DNA of 64,000 nucleotides, taken from contig OX336389.2 of assembly GCA_946902985.2 (NCBI GenBank), positions 128,747,572 through 128,811,571 of the forward strand. The letters are read 5' to 3'. Origin of the DNA: Meconema thalassinum (Eukaryota > Arthropoda > Insecta > Orthoptera > Tettigoniidae). Below, piece after piece: positions 1 through 9,934 of the stretch. Position 1 is the stretch's first letter. Every line of letters starts with the position of its first letter. Under the pieces are notes generated by a model. The model did not search any database. It saw only the letters and a list, made by a program, of their open reading frames with translations, and was not told the DNA's origin. The translations under genes were made by a program, and so were the position numbers.

Positions 1-1639
1 GTAAAGCTTCATCTACAAATTTACCACCGAGTTTCAACATTTCAGTTAGTATCCCATCCTCACCAGGTGCCTTATTATTTTTAAGATTGTCAATATATTG
101 TTCTATTTGTTGGACAGTTGGTGGTTCTGACGGAGAGTTCTCTTTTTGTGGTGATGTAAACTGTAGTCTTTCTAAAGGTTCTTCGCAATTAAGAAGTTCC
201 TCAAAGTATTTAGCTAGTAACTCGCAGTTGTCTTTATTATTAGTGACCAGTCTACCAGTTGAATCCTTGAAATGGAGGTTCATTGGTTTGTATCCTTGGA
301 TCTCCTCTCGAAATACTTTGTAGAATTGTCTGGTGTTGTTCTTTTTAAAATCTATATCTATCTCTTCCAATCGCTTCTTATCATAATTACGTTTCTCTAT
401 CCTGATGATTTTGGATGTTAGCTTTCTGATCTCTACAAAATTAATCCAGTCATCTTCTCGTTTCCTGGAATTCCATAACTGCCAAGCCGCTAATCTACGT
501 TCGATCGCTGCATCACATGTTGTATTCCACCATCGGTGTTTCCTTTTCCTTGGAGGCTGTCCCAATTCTTTGGCTGATTCTATCATTACATCTCTGATCT
601 CTTCCCAGTTACTCTTATCTTTAGTATGCAGTTTATTGATAAATTCAGTCTTATTTTCTGATAAAACTTTTGTGTCTATTTTAGGAATTTTTGGCTTGGA
701 TTTATTTGGTTGGAATTTAGTTTTGATCTCAGACAAAAAATGGTCAGAATCAATATTTAATCCTCTCCTTACTCTAACATTCATGATTTCTCTAAAGTTC
801 TGTTTTGTAATTGCTACATGATCCAATTGATATGAACCTAAATGTGGATTTGGAGAGCACCATGTTTTCTTTCTCCTCGGTAATTTCCTAAAAAAGGTTG
901 ACATTAATTTAAGATCAAATAGTCTGCAGAAACTTATGAGTCTCTCTCCATTTCTGTTAGTGCGGTTGTGAGCTGGGAAGTCACCCACTATGTTTCTAAA
1001 TTTTCTCTCTCTTCCTATCTGTGCATTAAAGTCACCCACTAAGATTTTAACGTGATGATAAGGTATCTTTGATGATTCATGTTCCAACATTTCCCAAAAC
1101 TCGTCAACATTTTCTGGATTTTTCTTATTGTCCTCATTGGTGGGAGCATGAGCATTGATTATAGTATAGCCTTTGTTTCCTGATCGAAATGAGAGAAGTG
1201 AAATTCGTTCTGATGAAGATGTAAAATTTGTTATTGATTCTGTTAAGTTTTGTTTAATCATAAAAGCTGTTCCAAGTATAGTACTGTTTTGTTTGGTTTT
1301 GATGCCAGCTTTCCCTTTGTAAATTCTATATCCCTCAGACTCAAAAGCATCTTCGTCGGTGTATCGAGTTTCTTGTAAAGCAAGAATGAGGATATTACGT
1401 CTATTCAGCACATCTGTCAGTTGTTTCAGTTTACCAGTTTTCATGAGCGTATTGATGTTCAGTGTGCCTAGCAGATGTTTTTGCTTAGGTCTTATGCGTG
1501 AAGTTCTAGGAAGCTCCGACTCTTCCTCACATGATGTTTTGGGCTCTCCAGACTCCGCAGGCCCAGTTGCATCACAGTTTCTTGTGATGGAGGATTGTTT
1601 ACCTCCTGGAGTATATTTTCCGTTGTGGTTTACTATCAT
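1..1639 (-). CDS. Non-LTR retrotransposon polyprotein, 5' part (APE-type endonuclease and start of RT), truncated by window edge
   Basis: Read on the minus strand from an ATG at 1639-1637, the frame stays open for about 546 codons to base 1. An in-frame TAA lies two codons upstream of the ATG, which supports this start. The endonuclease motifs come in the usual order: GTLNINT (about residues 58-64), LQETR (88-92), HAPT (164-167), VGDFNAQIG (201-209), TWCSPN (259-264), QLDHV (271-275) and DSDHFL (297-302). The E, D, N, D and H residues expected of an APE-like nuclease are all present. A basic linker follows, then NNKAPGEDGI near residue 525, the entry of the reverse transcriptase domain. The protein would nick target DNA and prime cDNA synthesis from it. 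Endonuclease first with no gag-like ORF before it resembles RTE-type elements; the clade is inferred. There is no visible frameshift or stop, so this copy may be young. The rest lies outside the window. Confidence 0.88.
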   Translation of the reverse strand, partial: MIVNHNGKYTPGGKQSSITRNCDATGPAESGEPKTSCEEESELPRTSRIRPKQKHLLGTLNINTLMKTGKLKQLTDVLNRRNILILALQETRYTDEDAFESEGYRIYKGKAGIKTKQNSTILGTAFMIKQNLTESITNFTSSSERISLLSFRSGNKGYTIINAHAPTNEDNKKNPENVDEFWEMLEHESSKIPYHHVKILVGDFNAQIGRERKFRNIVGDFPAHNRTNRNGERLISFCRLFDLKLMSTFFRKLPRRKKTWCSPNPHLGSYQLDHVAITKQNFREIMNVRVRRGLNIDSDHFLSEIKTKFQPNKSKPKIPKIDTKVLSENKTEFINKLHTKDKSNWEEIRDVMIESAKELGQPPRKRKHRWWNTTCDAAIERRLAAWQLWNSRKREDDWINFVEIRKLTSKIIRIEKRNYDKKRLEEIDIDFKKNNTRQFYKVFREEIQGYKPMNLHFKDSTGRLVTNNKDNCELLAKYFEELLNCEEPLERLQFTSPQKENSPSEPPTVQQIEQYIDNLKNNKAPGEDGILTEMLKLGGKFVDEAL

Positions 1640-2095
1640 GTCTTAAGTTGAGATTATTTTGGAAGGAGGTTTACTCCCCTTCGATGTTACATCTGTGATC
1701 GAATCGCCAGATGGATCATAATAGGCCGCCCAATATGGGAACAGACGCCTTTGATAACCGCCCCTAACCTGGGGAACAGACGTTATCGGGTGAATGCTGA
1801 TATCCTGTTAGTTAAAACAGATACCATTTGCTCTATTTATCCCGAGCACTGGGATGCCTCTTCCGCCATCTATGCTGTACCAAAGGCTACCTTCTCCACC
1901 ACAGTTGTCGTTGAGGACTTTACCGTAACCCTGGTAAGGGGCCCTTACAAGGAACTACCAGCCGGGCCAGCTGGACCAAGGTTTTTTAAAGAGGTGTTAC
2001 TCCTCTATCACTCCCCTTTGGTCCTGACTTGTGACAGGCAGAGCCTGGCTTCCCAGACATTGGGCCCAGGTTGGTAGGGTTACGATAGTAATATT
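1640..2095 (-). repeat. Probable 5' untranslated region of the minus-strand LINE
   Basis: About 450 bp directly upstream of the retrotransposon start codon. It is richer in G+C than its surroundings and gives way to an AT-rich (AAT/AAC) tract near 2090-2120. Some reading frames are open, but the encoded peptides show no recognisable motif. Treating it as 5' UTR or internal promoter is an inference from position only. Confidence 0.4.
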
Positions 2096-2214
2096 AATAA
2101 TAAGAAGAACAATAACGATATATCAATGCTATAGCCACAAGAGACGTAGGCAACCCAATCAATGTCCTTGGTTGTGATAAGGGATCACTAATCAGGCATC
2201 CTGAGTTGTAGTTT

Positions 2215-2390
2215 ACGAGTGGTAGGGTGGTTAATTACTTTCCGTTCCTTGTCTTGCCACAGCATCCGGCAGTTTGGACACCCCGTTACAGACAGTACCA
2301 AGAAGCTTTTAATTTATGGCATTGCCGGAAATCGAACCCCGGACTTCGGGGTTTGGGAACCAACTATGTTATCCACTACACCACGAGATG
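2215..2390 (-). repeat. tRNA-derived SINE fragment
   Basis: On the minus strand the sequence shows an A-box-like TGGTGTAGTGGATAACATAG and, about 30 bp later, a B-box-like GGTTCGATTTC, then a non-tRNA body. No acceptor stem closes, so this is a SINE head and not a tRNA gene. Confidence 0.5.
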
Positions 2391-2399
2391 ACTCTAGCA

Positions 2400-3018
2400 T
2401 TAAAACCCAACAGTCAAGTTGAAAAGAGACCAGCTGTGGACCTACATCAAACCTATTATCACGTTTCCTACTGCTACTCCTTGAAAGCACCCATTTCGCT
2501 CTGAAATGTCACACCAGTGAAGATATGAAGCCTTTCCAGAACCAAGATTGATCAACTGAAACACAAATCATTCCATTGTTTCATGGAAATACTACCTGGC
2601 TACATTCAACGTTACGTGTCGTATTGCCTCGGTTGATGGGGGCTACGAATCACTCCCAAAGAACGTGTGTGCGAAATAGTATTAAATTATCTTAAGTACA
2701 CAAAAATTGAAAACGTGTGACGTTGAACGAACCTCGTCGCGTCAGTTGTCAATCATACACTAATGAGAATTGGAAATTTTCTTGGCCCACTGCATCGCCG
2801 AAGAGGGTAGCGAAGTTACAGTATTAGTGTAAAACCACGAGAAACATATACGGCAGGTTCTACACACAACTATACTGAATTGACAAGTCATAAGAGCATT
2901 TTCGCATTTGACCAAAAACTGTCACTCTTTGGAACGTTCCACAATCAAAGATTAATAGAAACTATTAGACATAGGAATCAATATTCAAAATATATTTTTA
3001 TATTTTTACGAACAAATA
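2400..3018. other. Unassigned AT-rich spacer
   Basis: No convincing coding frame, structural repeat or RNA gene was seen. The short open frame at 2880-3071 is mostly a translation of the adjoining (TTG)n tract. Confidence 0.4.
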
Positions 3019-3072
3019 CGGTTGTTGTTGTTGTTGTTGTTGTTGTTTTTGTTGTTGTTTTTGTTGTTTGAG
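3019..3072. repeat. (TTG)n microsatellite, 3' tail of a LINE
   Basis: Imperfect TTG repeats abut the 3' end of the minus-strand LINE remnant that follows. On that strand the repeat reads (CAA)n immediately after the coding remnant, the position expected of a non-LTR 3' tail. Confidence 0.7.
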
Positions 3073-3950
3073 TCTTCAGTCTTTTGAGTGTTTCGATGCA
3101 AATCCCCATAACTCTCTGTTCTGAGCTAATCGTTTCATCTCTACATAGCAACCACACCTTACATCCGAGGCAATCTGTTTAAAATATTCTAACCTTGGTC
3201 TACCCCTGCAGTTCTTGCCCTTAACCCTTCCTTCCATAACTATGTTTGCTACTCCTGGGTGTCTTTGTATGTGTCCTAAGAACCTATCTCTTCTACTCAT
3301 TAGCAAATGCCAGAAACGTCTCTCCACGTCCACTCGTCTTAATACTTCTTCATTTATACTCTATCTACCCATCTTATCTTCATCATTCTCCTGTAACACC
3401 ACATTTCAAACGCTTCTATTTCTTCTCTTTTCTTTTGCGCCAACAGTCCAAGTTTCACTTCCATAGGTGTCACGCTCCTGACGAAGGCATTCAAAAATGA
3501 CTTTCTAATACCTAAATCTATGTTTGATGTCAACAGATTACTCTTCTGTATAAATATTTTCCGTGCCTCAGTCCACCTATTTATTATATCCCTTTTGCTT
3601 CCGCCACCACTGGTCATTTTGCTTCCTCAGTAACAGAAGTCTCCTACTTCCTTTAGCTTTTCACCGGCCAATTTGATGTCCATAAAGGTTTCTGATTTAT
3701 TTCGGCTGCATTCCAATATTTTTGATTTACATTTATTGATTTTCATCATGAATGCTTTCCTCAAGTTGGAGTCAAAACCATTTAAAAACGTTTGTTCTTT
3801 GTGTGTGTCGGCTAAGATAAGAATGTCATCAGCAAATCACAGAGTTTAAATTATTTCTCCTTGAATCTTGACTCCTGCTTTATTTTTTAAAACTTCCTCC
3901 ATTGCTTGATCATGGTGCAGATTGAAAAGTATGGGTGATAAGTTGGATTG
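3073..3950 (-). pseudogene. Non-LTR retrotransposon remnant: end of RT and C-terminal domain
   Basis: Minus-strand frames, broken by stops and shifts, give the order expected of a LINE 3' end. A catalytic-like FADDILILAD box lies near 3830. Next comes the thumb-like stretch MWCYRRMMKIRWVDRV near 3360-3400. Last is the C-terminal block DRFLGHIQRHPG ... GRPRLEYFKQI ... AQNRELWGF at 3076-3333. Frames covering 3076-3333 and 3354-3617 are each open but out of phase with each other. The endonuclease and 5' RT are missing, the usual 5' truncation of target-primed insertion. A related remnant lies at 23170-24185. Confidence 0.8.
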
Positions 3951-4489
3951 ATTTTCATCATAAATTAAGAAATACGGTATTGTTTTAAAGAACTACAATT
4001 ACTTATGCAGAAAACTAAACATTATGACTAATTTTCACTGAAATGATTGATTTACAATTTTGAGCAAATTCCGCAATTTATCGCTGATGTAAAACATCAA
4101 AAACCAACACAAATATATCGTGATCTGTGAAGATACACGAATCAATGAGTAGGTGTTTGTACTGCATGGGTCCAAGCTCTGTGAACTTGCAGGGTGAGGG
4201 GAAGGGGCAGGGGAGGGCCTTGCGAGAAGAGAAGGGTCTGTCAACAGCCCGCCGTAACATGTGGTATTTCTTTCTATTCCAATACTGCTAACATAGGGCC
4301 GTTGCTCAAACCACTGTGGTGTTGCAAATAATTGAGTGAGTCACCGACCAATGTATTTGGTTTTGTTACTACTCACGGACCGGGAAACCACATCACTCGT
4401 CACCATAACTTCTCATAGTCCACGATCCACATTCCTCTCAGATTCACGCAGCTTAGAACCGAGCAGTACATAAAAAGCGTGTTAGTTTG
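3951..4489. other. Unassigned spacer
   Basis: AT-rich sequence with a G-rich patch near 4195-4225. Two short overlapping minus-strand frames at 4035-4260 show no motif. Nothing else recognised. Confidence 0.35.
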
Positions 4490-4494
4490 TGGGG

Positions 4495-4600
4495 TTTCTA
4501 GCCAATTGTAATTGGGCACAATTCGTGTTGACCGACTGAAAAGCTTTCTTAATTAGAATTACGCAATACTGAAAAATGGCTTGTATCACTTCAAATTGAA
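4495..4600 (+). repeat. Half copy of the hairpin repeat family
   Basis: Contains the right arm GTGTTGACCGACTGAAAAG followed by the family's 3' segment CTGAAAAATGGCTT. Both are shared with the full hairpins at 5429-5622 and 8983-9198. The left arm is absent here. Confidence 0.6.
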
Positions 4601-5255
4601 TCAATGAGGTTTTGGCAAATTTTACAAATATTAATAATACTAAAAACAACATACTCTATATACTAATTATTGTTTAAGTAATCTGGTATGGACGTGCACG
4701 TGGTGGTTGGCGGGCACCTTGAGGAGCAGCGCATACCCCCCTCCCCCCTTCCTTCGCGCACCCAACTCTTTTCTTCACGCTCGTCTGAAGAGGACGCCTG
4801 TCACGTCTCAGCCGTCAGATTAGAACCCACCCACTCACTCACCCGCAGTCGATCAAATTTCTTAGAACAAGAATATTCAAGGACAAAGGAGAATAGAGTG
4901 AGCGAGAGGGAGAAAACAAAAGAAGTTGTTCAGGCGTATGTTAATAAGAAACTAGTTCTCGTCATCATCATATCCAGCAAATTACAGGTCATCCGCGGCT
5001 TCATGCGTGTCCACCACTCCACTAGCTCCTTTTTTGAAACGAATGTTTATGTTTACGATACACTCTTCCTATATTCATAATTTCTGGTCTCTCTTTGTTT
5101 GGGTGCTTTTGTAACCTCTTCAGACAGATGACCTCGATGTTCTTCCTCTTGATGCAACAATCACTGTCACCAATGTGGTTTTCACGTGATATCATCTCTT
5201 ACACACAGTCCGATATACATTGGCATTCAAACCCCAAGGTAGTGGGTACAAGCAG
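4601..5255. other. Unassigned region with an unrecognised 130-codon frame
   Basis: A plus-strand frame at 4688-5080 is open for 130 codons. Its product has no signal peptide, domain or repeat that I recognise, and its composition is not clearly coding. I see no splice or promoter evidence, so I do not call it a gene. Confidence 0.3.
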
Positions 5256-5259
5256 TCCG

Positions 5260-5422
5260 ATGGAATTTAAGTGCGTTTACATGCTGCATCCTCGATTCAG
5301 TAGACTTACCGGTACGTTAAAGAACCCCTCTCTGGCAAATTAGGCACCCCGGCTATCCAAAATTAAAGCAGGTGATCCGGACGTAAATTAAATTGTTATT
5401 ATATTATTATTATTATTATTAT
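5260..5422 (+). repeat. Degenerate SINE 3' end with (TTA)n tail
   Basis: The segment TCAGTAGACTTACCGGTACG, then GTTAAAGAACCCC, resembles the body of the SINE C copies at 30830-31068 and 45655-45885. It ends in a (TTA)n tract at about 5397-5422. The match is diverged. Confidence 0.45.
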
Positions 5423-5428
5423 TCAAAT

Positions 5429-5622
5429 GTTTGGTGGTTTTCAGTCGGTCAACACGGTTGTACCGAAATGAGATGGATTATTTCCGTATCCTGAAAAAAT
5501 ACATGAGATTTTTTTCAAGATTAGGGAGTAACCCATCTCATTTGGGTACAACCGTGTTGACCAACTGAAAAGCGCCAAACTTTTGTTTACTAGGGAAACA
5601 CTGGAAAATGGCTTCAAACACC
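5429..5622. repeat. Hairpin (foldback) repeat, copy 1
   Basis: Inverted arms at about 5429-5480 and 5530-5580 (CAGTCGGTCAACACGGTTGT against ACAACCGTGTTGACCAACTG) enclose a short AT-rich loop. The 40 bp after the right arm (TTTACTAGGGAAACACTGG...) also recurs after the second copy. The family unit is therefore a hairpin plus a fixed 3' flank, not a symmetric MITE. Confidence 0.75.
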
Positions 5623-5689
5623 ATAATAATAATAATTATTATTCACCTTTCGTATGGCTACCGATATTTTTGCTGTACAGACTACCTTT

Positions 5690-5935
5690 AGGTGACGACA
5701 GATCTAGTCCACCTCGTGGTATAATAGCTAGCATTCTTGAATGTCACTCCAAAGGTTTGGGTTCGATTCCCGACTCTGCCAAGAAATTTAATTTTGGTCT
5801 GAGGGCTGGAACGGGGTACACTCAGACTAGTGAGGCAAAATTGAGAATATGGGGATACGATTCTCTTCTCAGCCATCCTGGAAGTTGATTTCCGTGATTT
5901 TCCAGCTCTTAATAAAATAACGACGACAACAACAT
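5690..5935 (+). repeat. SINE A copy (tRNA-derived)
   Basis: Contains the head around TAGCTAGCATTCTTGAATGT, a B box (GGGTTCGATTCCC) and the family body CTGAGGGCTGGAACGGGGTA. The 3' part is truncated, ending near an AATAAAATAACGACGACAAC stretch. Confidence 0.75.
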
Positions 5936-6182
5936 TAATGATAATAATTATATTAATGATAATAACAGGTCAGTAAATATTTTGCAGTTTAATTCGTCTT
6001 ATTAACTTACATTTAGGACTGATGCATCCTTTATTGACTTATCATTAAAAATTACGCAGTCTTTTAATCACTCTTTATTCTGTGAGTGCTCATCTGCACA
6101 CAGGAAGTGACTTACTTAGTAATAATATAATTAATGCCCTTTTTATACTCTGACTGAAATAGCTGTACAGTTTATTGTCCAG

Positions 6183-6285
6183 CGAAGTCTGTTCAGAGGC
6201 GGCATGCGGTATCTTTCAGGAGTGATGCTGATCGTGGCAAGAAGGAAATGCAGCGTGAAATTGTCCCGCTATTCACTCTGATGAG
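6183..6285 (+). CDS. Candidate internal exon of an unidentified host gene
   Basis: A 103-bp stretch open in one frame encodes KSVQRRHAVSFRSDADRG, followed by KKEMQREIVPLFTLM. It is bounded by an acceptor-like AG at 6181-6182, with a branch-like CTGAC about 30 bp upstream, and by a donor-like GTAGGC at 6286. The charged-then-hydrophobic composition and sharp splice-like borders are unlike the surrounding repeats. It would enter with two bases of a split codon and leave with two bases. I do not recognise the protein, no partner exon was found by eye, and it could be chance or part of an unknown transposon. Confidence 0.35.
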
Positions 6286-7624
6286 GTAGGCTATATGTTT
6301 GACTATGCTTTACAAATTGGAGTTTGAGATACCTTCGTGGGTGTTAATATATGTAGGTCTTGTCCGGAAAGAGAGGAGGTCTAATGTTAAGCCATGCAAA
6401 TCTGAATAGAAATTCGCTTCCGCGTTGACACCTGAATTCTCCTTGTGTGCCGTGAAGAAGGTGTTGCTTTACTGCTTAGTGTCGTGTATGTACAATATCT
6501 ACTTTGTCTCTAACATTTCCTTCTCCATTATATAATGTCGACCTAGCATGGGTGTTATAAATCGCGTCTGCTGTATGTGATTGACCTGTTTCCGAGTCTC
6601 ATTCGTTCCTTCCAGGAAACTTCCACGAGAATTTACCTTGGGGAGATATTAGTTACGATGTTGCGGTAGGAATTAATTGTGTATACTATGCTGTGCATGT
6701 AATTCTAAAATCTTATCTCCATACGATGTGACTTGAGTAAGACGAGCGCTTGTTTGATTTACTTTACAGTAGTTTGCCGCAATTGGGTGCTCCGTTTCAC
6801 AAGGCTACGTGATTAGAATATGATTGCTCTATTGTCAAGGGATTGACGAATTAAGGGGTTTTATTGTTGGTAATTATTGGCCATTTCATGTGCTTATAGT
6901 GCGATGGCACCTTAATAGGAGGCTGCTTCGGGAGGGGGAGGGGGAGGCAAGGCACTTTCTGCCCCCTCAAATTATAAAGCTTGAGGGCTTCTTCCTCCTG
7001 TAATATTACTGAAGGGACCTGGCTCTCGAAATAATTCCAAGAGAGAACTTCTTTTTAAGTATCGTCAATTTGTTAGAAGAATTAACTAGGTTAAAGGAAG
7101 CTGGAGACTATTATTACAAGTGTTAATCATTAGTTGGTATTGTGTCGATGACTAGATAATGTAGGTCACAATGGCACACCTTGATGTCATTTTTTGCCCC
7201 ATAATTTTTATGGAGGTTTGTTTCACAAGTAGGCTTCGATGGCGAGGAGTATCTGAATTTCCGACATACTGATTTTCTTTGCTGATGAACTTCTTTAGAT
7301 TTTTTGATCTGTTGAATACGTTGAGGATTTTTATCCTAGGGTCATTTTTGACCTCCATTAGTTTTGTTGTTCATTTGCATTGGTAAGTTATGCAAATAGT
7401 CATTTTTGGAATGTTTGTTACTCGCTAGTTTTATGTTTTCACTGACATGATTAACTAAGCAACCAATCCACACCTTCGTTTGTCACGAAGGTTGGACATA
7501 GATAAGGGGTATTTATCGTAAATGTTGGATAGTTGGTATTCCTGAGCTGTTCCAACAGTCCACAATATACCAGTCTAGTCTATTTTATTGTCATGCAAAT
7601 TTTGTTGTCTTAGAAGAGCCAACT
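6286..7624. other. Unassigned AT-rich region (intron or intergenic)
   Basis: No coding frame or structured repeat was recognised. It holds a G-rich/A patch near 6930-6950. If the exon candidate just upstream is real, this would be intronic. Confidence 0.35.
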
Positions 7625-8090
7625 GTTTGCTTTTGTGCAGTCAACTTTTGTAAAACAATGTAATATTGGTCTGTTCATTTTCACGTCTACTGACGGGGGT
7701 TGATGCTGTTTGCTTTTGTGCAGTCAACTTCGGTAAAACAATGTAATGCTGGTGTGTTCGTTTTCACGTCTCCTGACATTGGTTGATGCTGTTTGCTTTT
7801 GTGCAGTCAAATTTGGTAAAACAATGTAATGTTGGTCTTTTAGTTTTCACGTCTCATGACGTTGGTTGATGCTGTTTGCTTTTGTGCAGTCAACGTTGTT
7901 AAAACAATGTAATGTTGATCTCCTGACGTTGGTTGATGCTGTTTGTTTTTGTGTGGTCAAATTTGGTAAAACAATGTAGTGTTGGTCTGTTCGTTTTCAC
8001 GTCTCCTGGCGTTGGTTGATGCTGTTTGCTTTTGTGTAGTCAACTTTGGTAAAACAATGTAATGTTGGCCTCCTGACGTTGGTTGATGCT
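7625..8090. repeat. Six-unit tandem repeat, 83-bp and 67-bp forms
   Basis: Units begin with GTTTGCTTTTGTGCAGTCAA at about 7625, 7708, 7791, 7874, 7941 and 8024. The spacings are 83, 83, 83, 67 and 83, and the last unit is again 67. The short form lacks about 16 bp (TGTTCGTTTTCACGTC-like). Units 4 and 6 share the deletion, which suggests the 83+67 pair was itself duplicated. Confidence 0.9.
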
Positions 8091-8439
8091 GCTTGCTTTG
8101 TTCGATGTCAAACCTATTTTATTTGTTTACTGTAGATGATAGGATTTTCATTATTCCCTGGATTTTTTCCTCAGTTTGTTCGGATACTTTTTCGTTAGTG
8201 TAATTAATTTGCTTTTGTTTTACTTTTTGGTTGCATTGAACGTAGTTCTCTGTATATTAAATACACAACTCCACCTTCATGAAAGTAATAAGCCACGTAG
8301 ATAATAATTTGGAACTGATCACGAACCCTTGAATAGAGTCCTGTCAGTTTTAGGGCCCTGACAGGCACAGTATTAGCCGAGGCGAAATAACTTTTGCCAG
8401 TAAACCATCATATAAAACTAGGATTGGGTGTTAATTTTC

Positions 8440-8576
8440 AGAAGTTGGTTTTCCATAATGTCCCCACTTCCACTCCAGGCAAATGCCTGGACGGCTTGCT
8501 CCAGTCTAATCCAATCCTCAAATACAAATACACACACCACTACGGCCATCAAAATGGCACAGGTTATCAGTCAGAG

Positions 8577-8580
<4 letters not shown>
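8440..8580 (+). repeat. SINE A 3' half
   Basis: Contains the SINE core (CTCCAGGCAAATGCCTGGA) and the A-type downstream body (AATACAAATACACACACCAC, CACAGGTTATCAGTCAGA). It runs directly into a (CA)n tract at the position where the family normally has ACACACACCCAAG. Confidence 0.75.
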
Positions 8581-8647
<67 letters not shown>

Positions 8648-8658
8648 GCGCGCGCGCG
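8579..8658. repeat. (CA)n(CG)n microsatellite
   Basis: About 65 bp of uninterrupted CA, then a GCGCGC run. It has expanded from the short ACACAC inside the SINE A tail. Open frames across it are artefacts of the repeat. Confidence 0.97.
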
Positions 8659-8869
8659 TGGATAAATAAGCACAAAGTCCATAACTGAATGAACAACTAA
8701 GATTCCAAGCCCCTAAATGAAACAACTACATGAGTGTCCCCCGTGGCAGAACCGAGAGTGGAAAGTGGTCGATTATGAGGATATCACTAAGTTACTACAC
8801 TTACCGTTGGGTCAAGCCAGCTGTCACCAATACAAGGGTATTGTGCCTACCAGTGTATCCGATTATTTT

Positions 8870-9260
8870 AAGACACGCTTTACCGTATGACTGGGTAGTT
8901 AGTGTTGGAAGACGTGAGTTTCGAATCCTGGGGCTCACAGGAACTACCCTGAGTGTAGTTTTTCTCTGATTTTTCCCCAAGAGTTTAGTGCTTTTCAGTC
9001 GGTCAACACGAATGTACCCAAAAGAGCTGGGTTATGCCCTAATCCTGAAATAAATCACATGAGATTAATAAATACATGTAATTTATTTCAGGATTAGGGC
9101 ATAACCCAGCTCTTTTGGGTGCATTCGTGTTGACCGACCGAAAAGCACTAAACTCTTGTTTACTAAGGCAACACTGAAAAAATGGCTTCAAATCCCACAA
9201 TGATTTTTTTCCTAGCACACACTACCGGCATATGCTGGGATGGCACCTTATTGTAAATAC
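8870..9260 (+). repeat. SINE with tRNA-like head, split by the hairpin repeat
   Basis: A head with a B-box-like GTTTCGAATCC near 8908 leads into GATTTTTCCCC at about 8969. A hairpin repeat then intervenes (8983-9198). A core-like CCGGCATATGCTGGGATGGC appears at about 9221. The order is consistent with a SINE core interrupted by the hairpin. Confidence 0.5.
8983..9198. repeat. Hairpin (foldback) repeat, copy 2, near-perfect 75-bp stem
   Basis: The left arm from about 8983 to 9058 (GCTTTTCAGTCGGTCAACAC ... CCTAATCCTGAAATAAAT) is almost exactly complementary to 9078-9153. The loop is only about 20 bp. The flank CTTGTTTACTAAGGCAACAC ... AATGGCTTCAAAT repeats that of copy 1. Confidence 0.85.
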
Positions 9261-9932
9261 ATTCAAGTAGACCTCATTATAGTTACACACACTGCCACCA
9301 GATCTCTCTCGGCACGCCAGAAGGCGGAGGTAGATTTCACCGGGCAAGGAAAATGTTTCCAGTTGTTGTTTACCTACAGAAGTTCCACATGTTTAGCATA
9401 CAAATAGTCCCATATTATAATTCCGAAAACATTTTGGTCATCCCTTGGCGTAAGGGTCGGTCAAATCAACATTTCTTTCAGGCAAACATTTTAGGTGATT
9501 TGTAGAGGAGTATTTACCAGTTTAAACGGTGTTAATATTGTGACTATTAACCTTTGACTACACACACTTATTCATATGTGATAAGTACACGCGTGGTGAA
9601 TTTTGTACACCAAGAGAATAATGTCACGAAAGTACGTAGCCTAAACATTTCATCTCAGTAAACACATTAAAACCAACTGTTCTACAAGCAGAATAGTTAA
9701 GGATATTCTGTATCGTGATCATTTTACTCTATAAATCCTTGGAAGTATCTGCGTCTCATCCAACTTCTTCTTCTGATTCTGCTAGCGCTATAGCGTCAGA
9801 GATTTCCTCTTCAGTAAGTCGCTTCGGAATTTCAGCTCGGATACAAGCCATAAAACACAGAACAGTACGAGACTATTAAAATATGATTTAGAAAATAAGA
9901 GTGAATTAATTAACTGAATCAATATTGTATTA
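9261..9932. other. Unassigned spacer
   Basis: No gene or repeat structure recognised between the split SINE and the foldback element. Confidence 0.35.
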
Positions 9933-9934
9933 TA

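Noticed and set aside
2880..3071. Poly-valine membrane-like C-terminus
   Set aside because: Translation of the (TTG)n tail of a LINE.
8394..8688. His/Thr-rich frames across 8394-8688
   Set aside because: They come from the (CA)n microsatellite.
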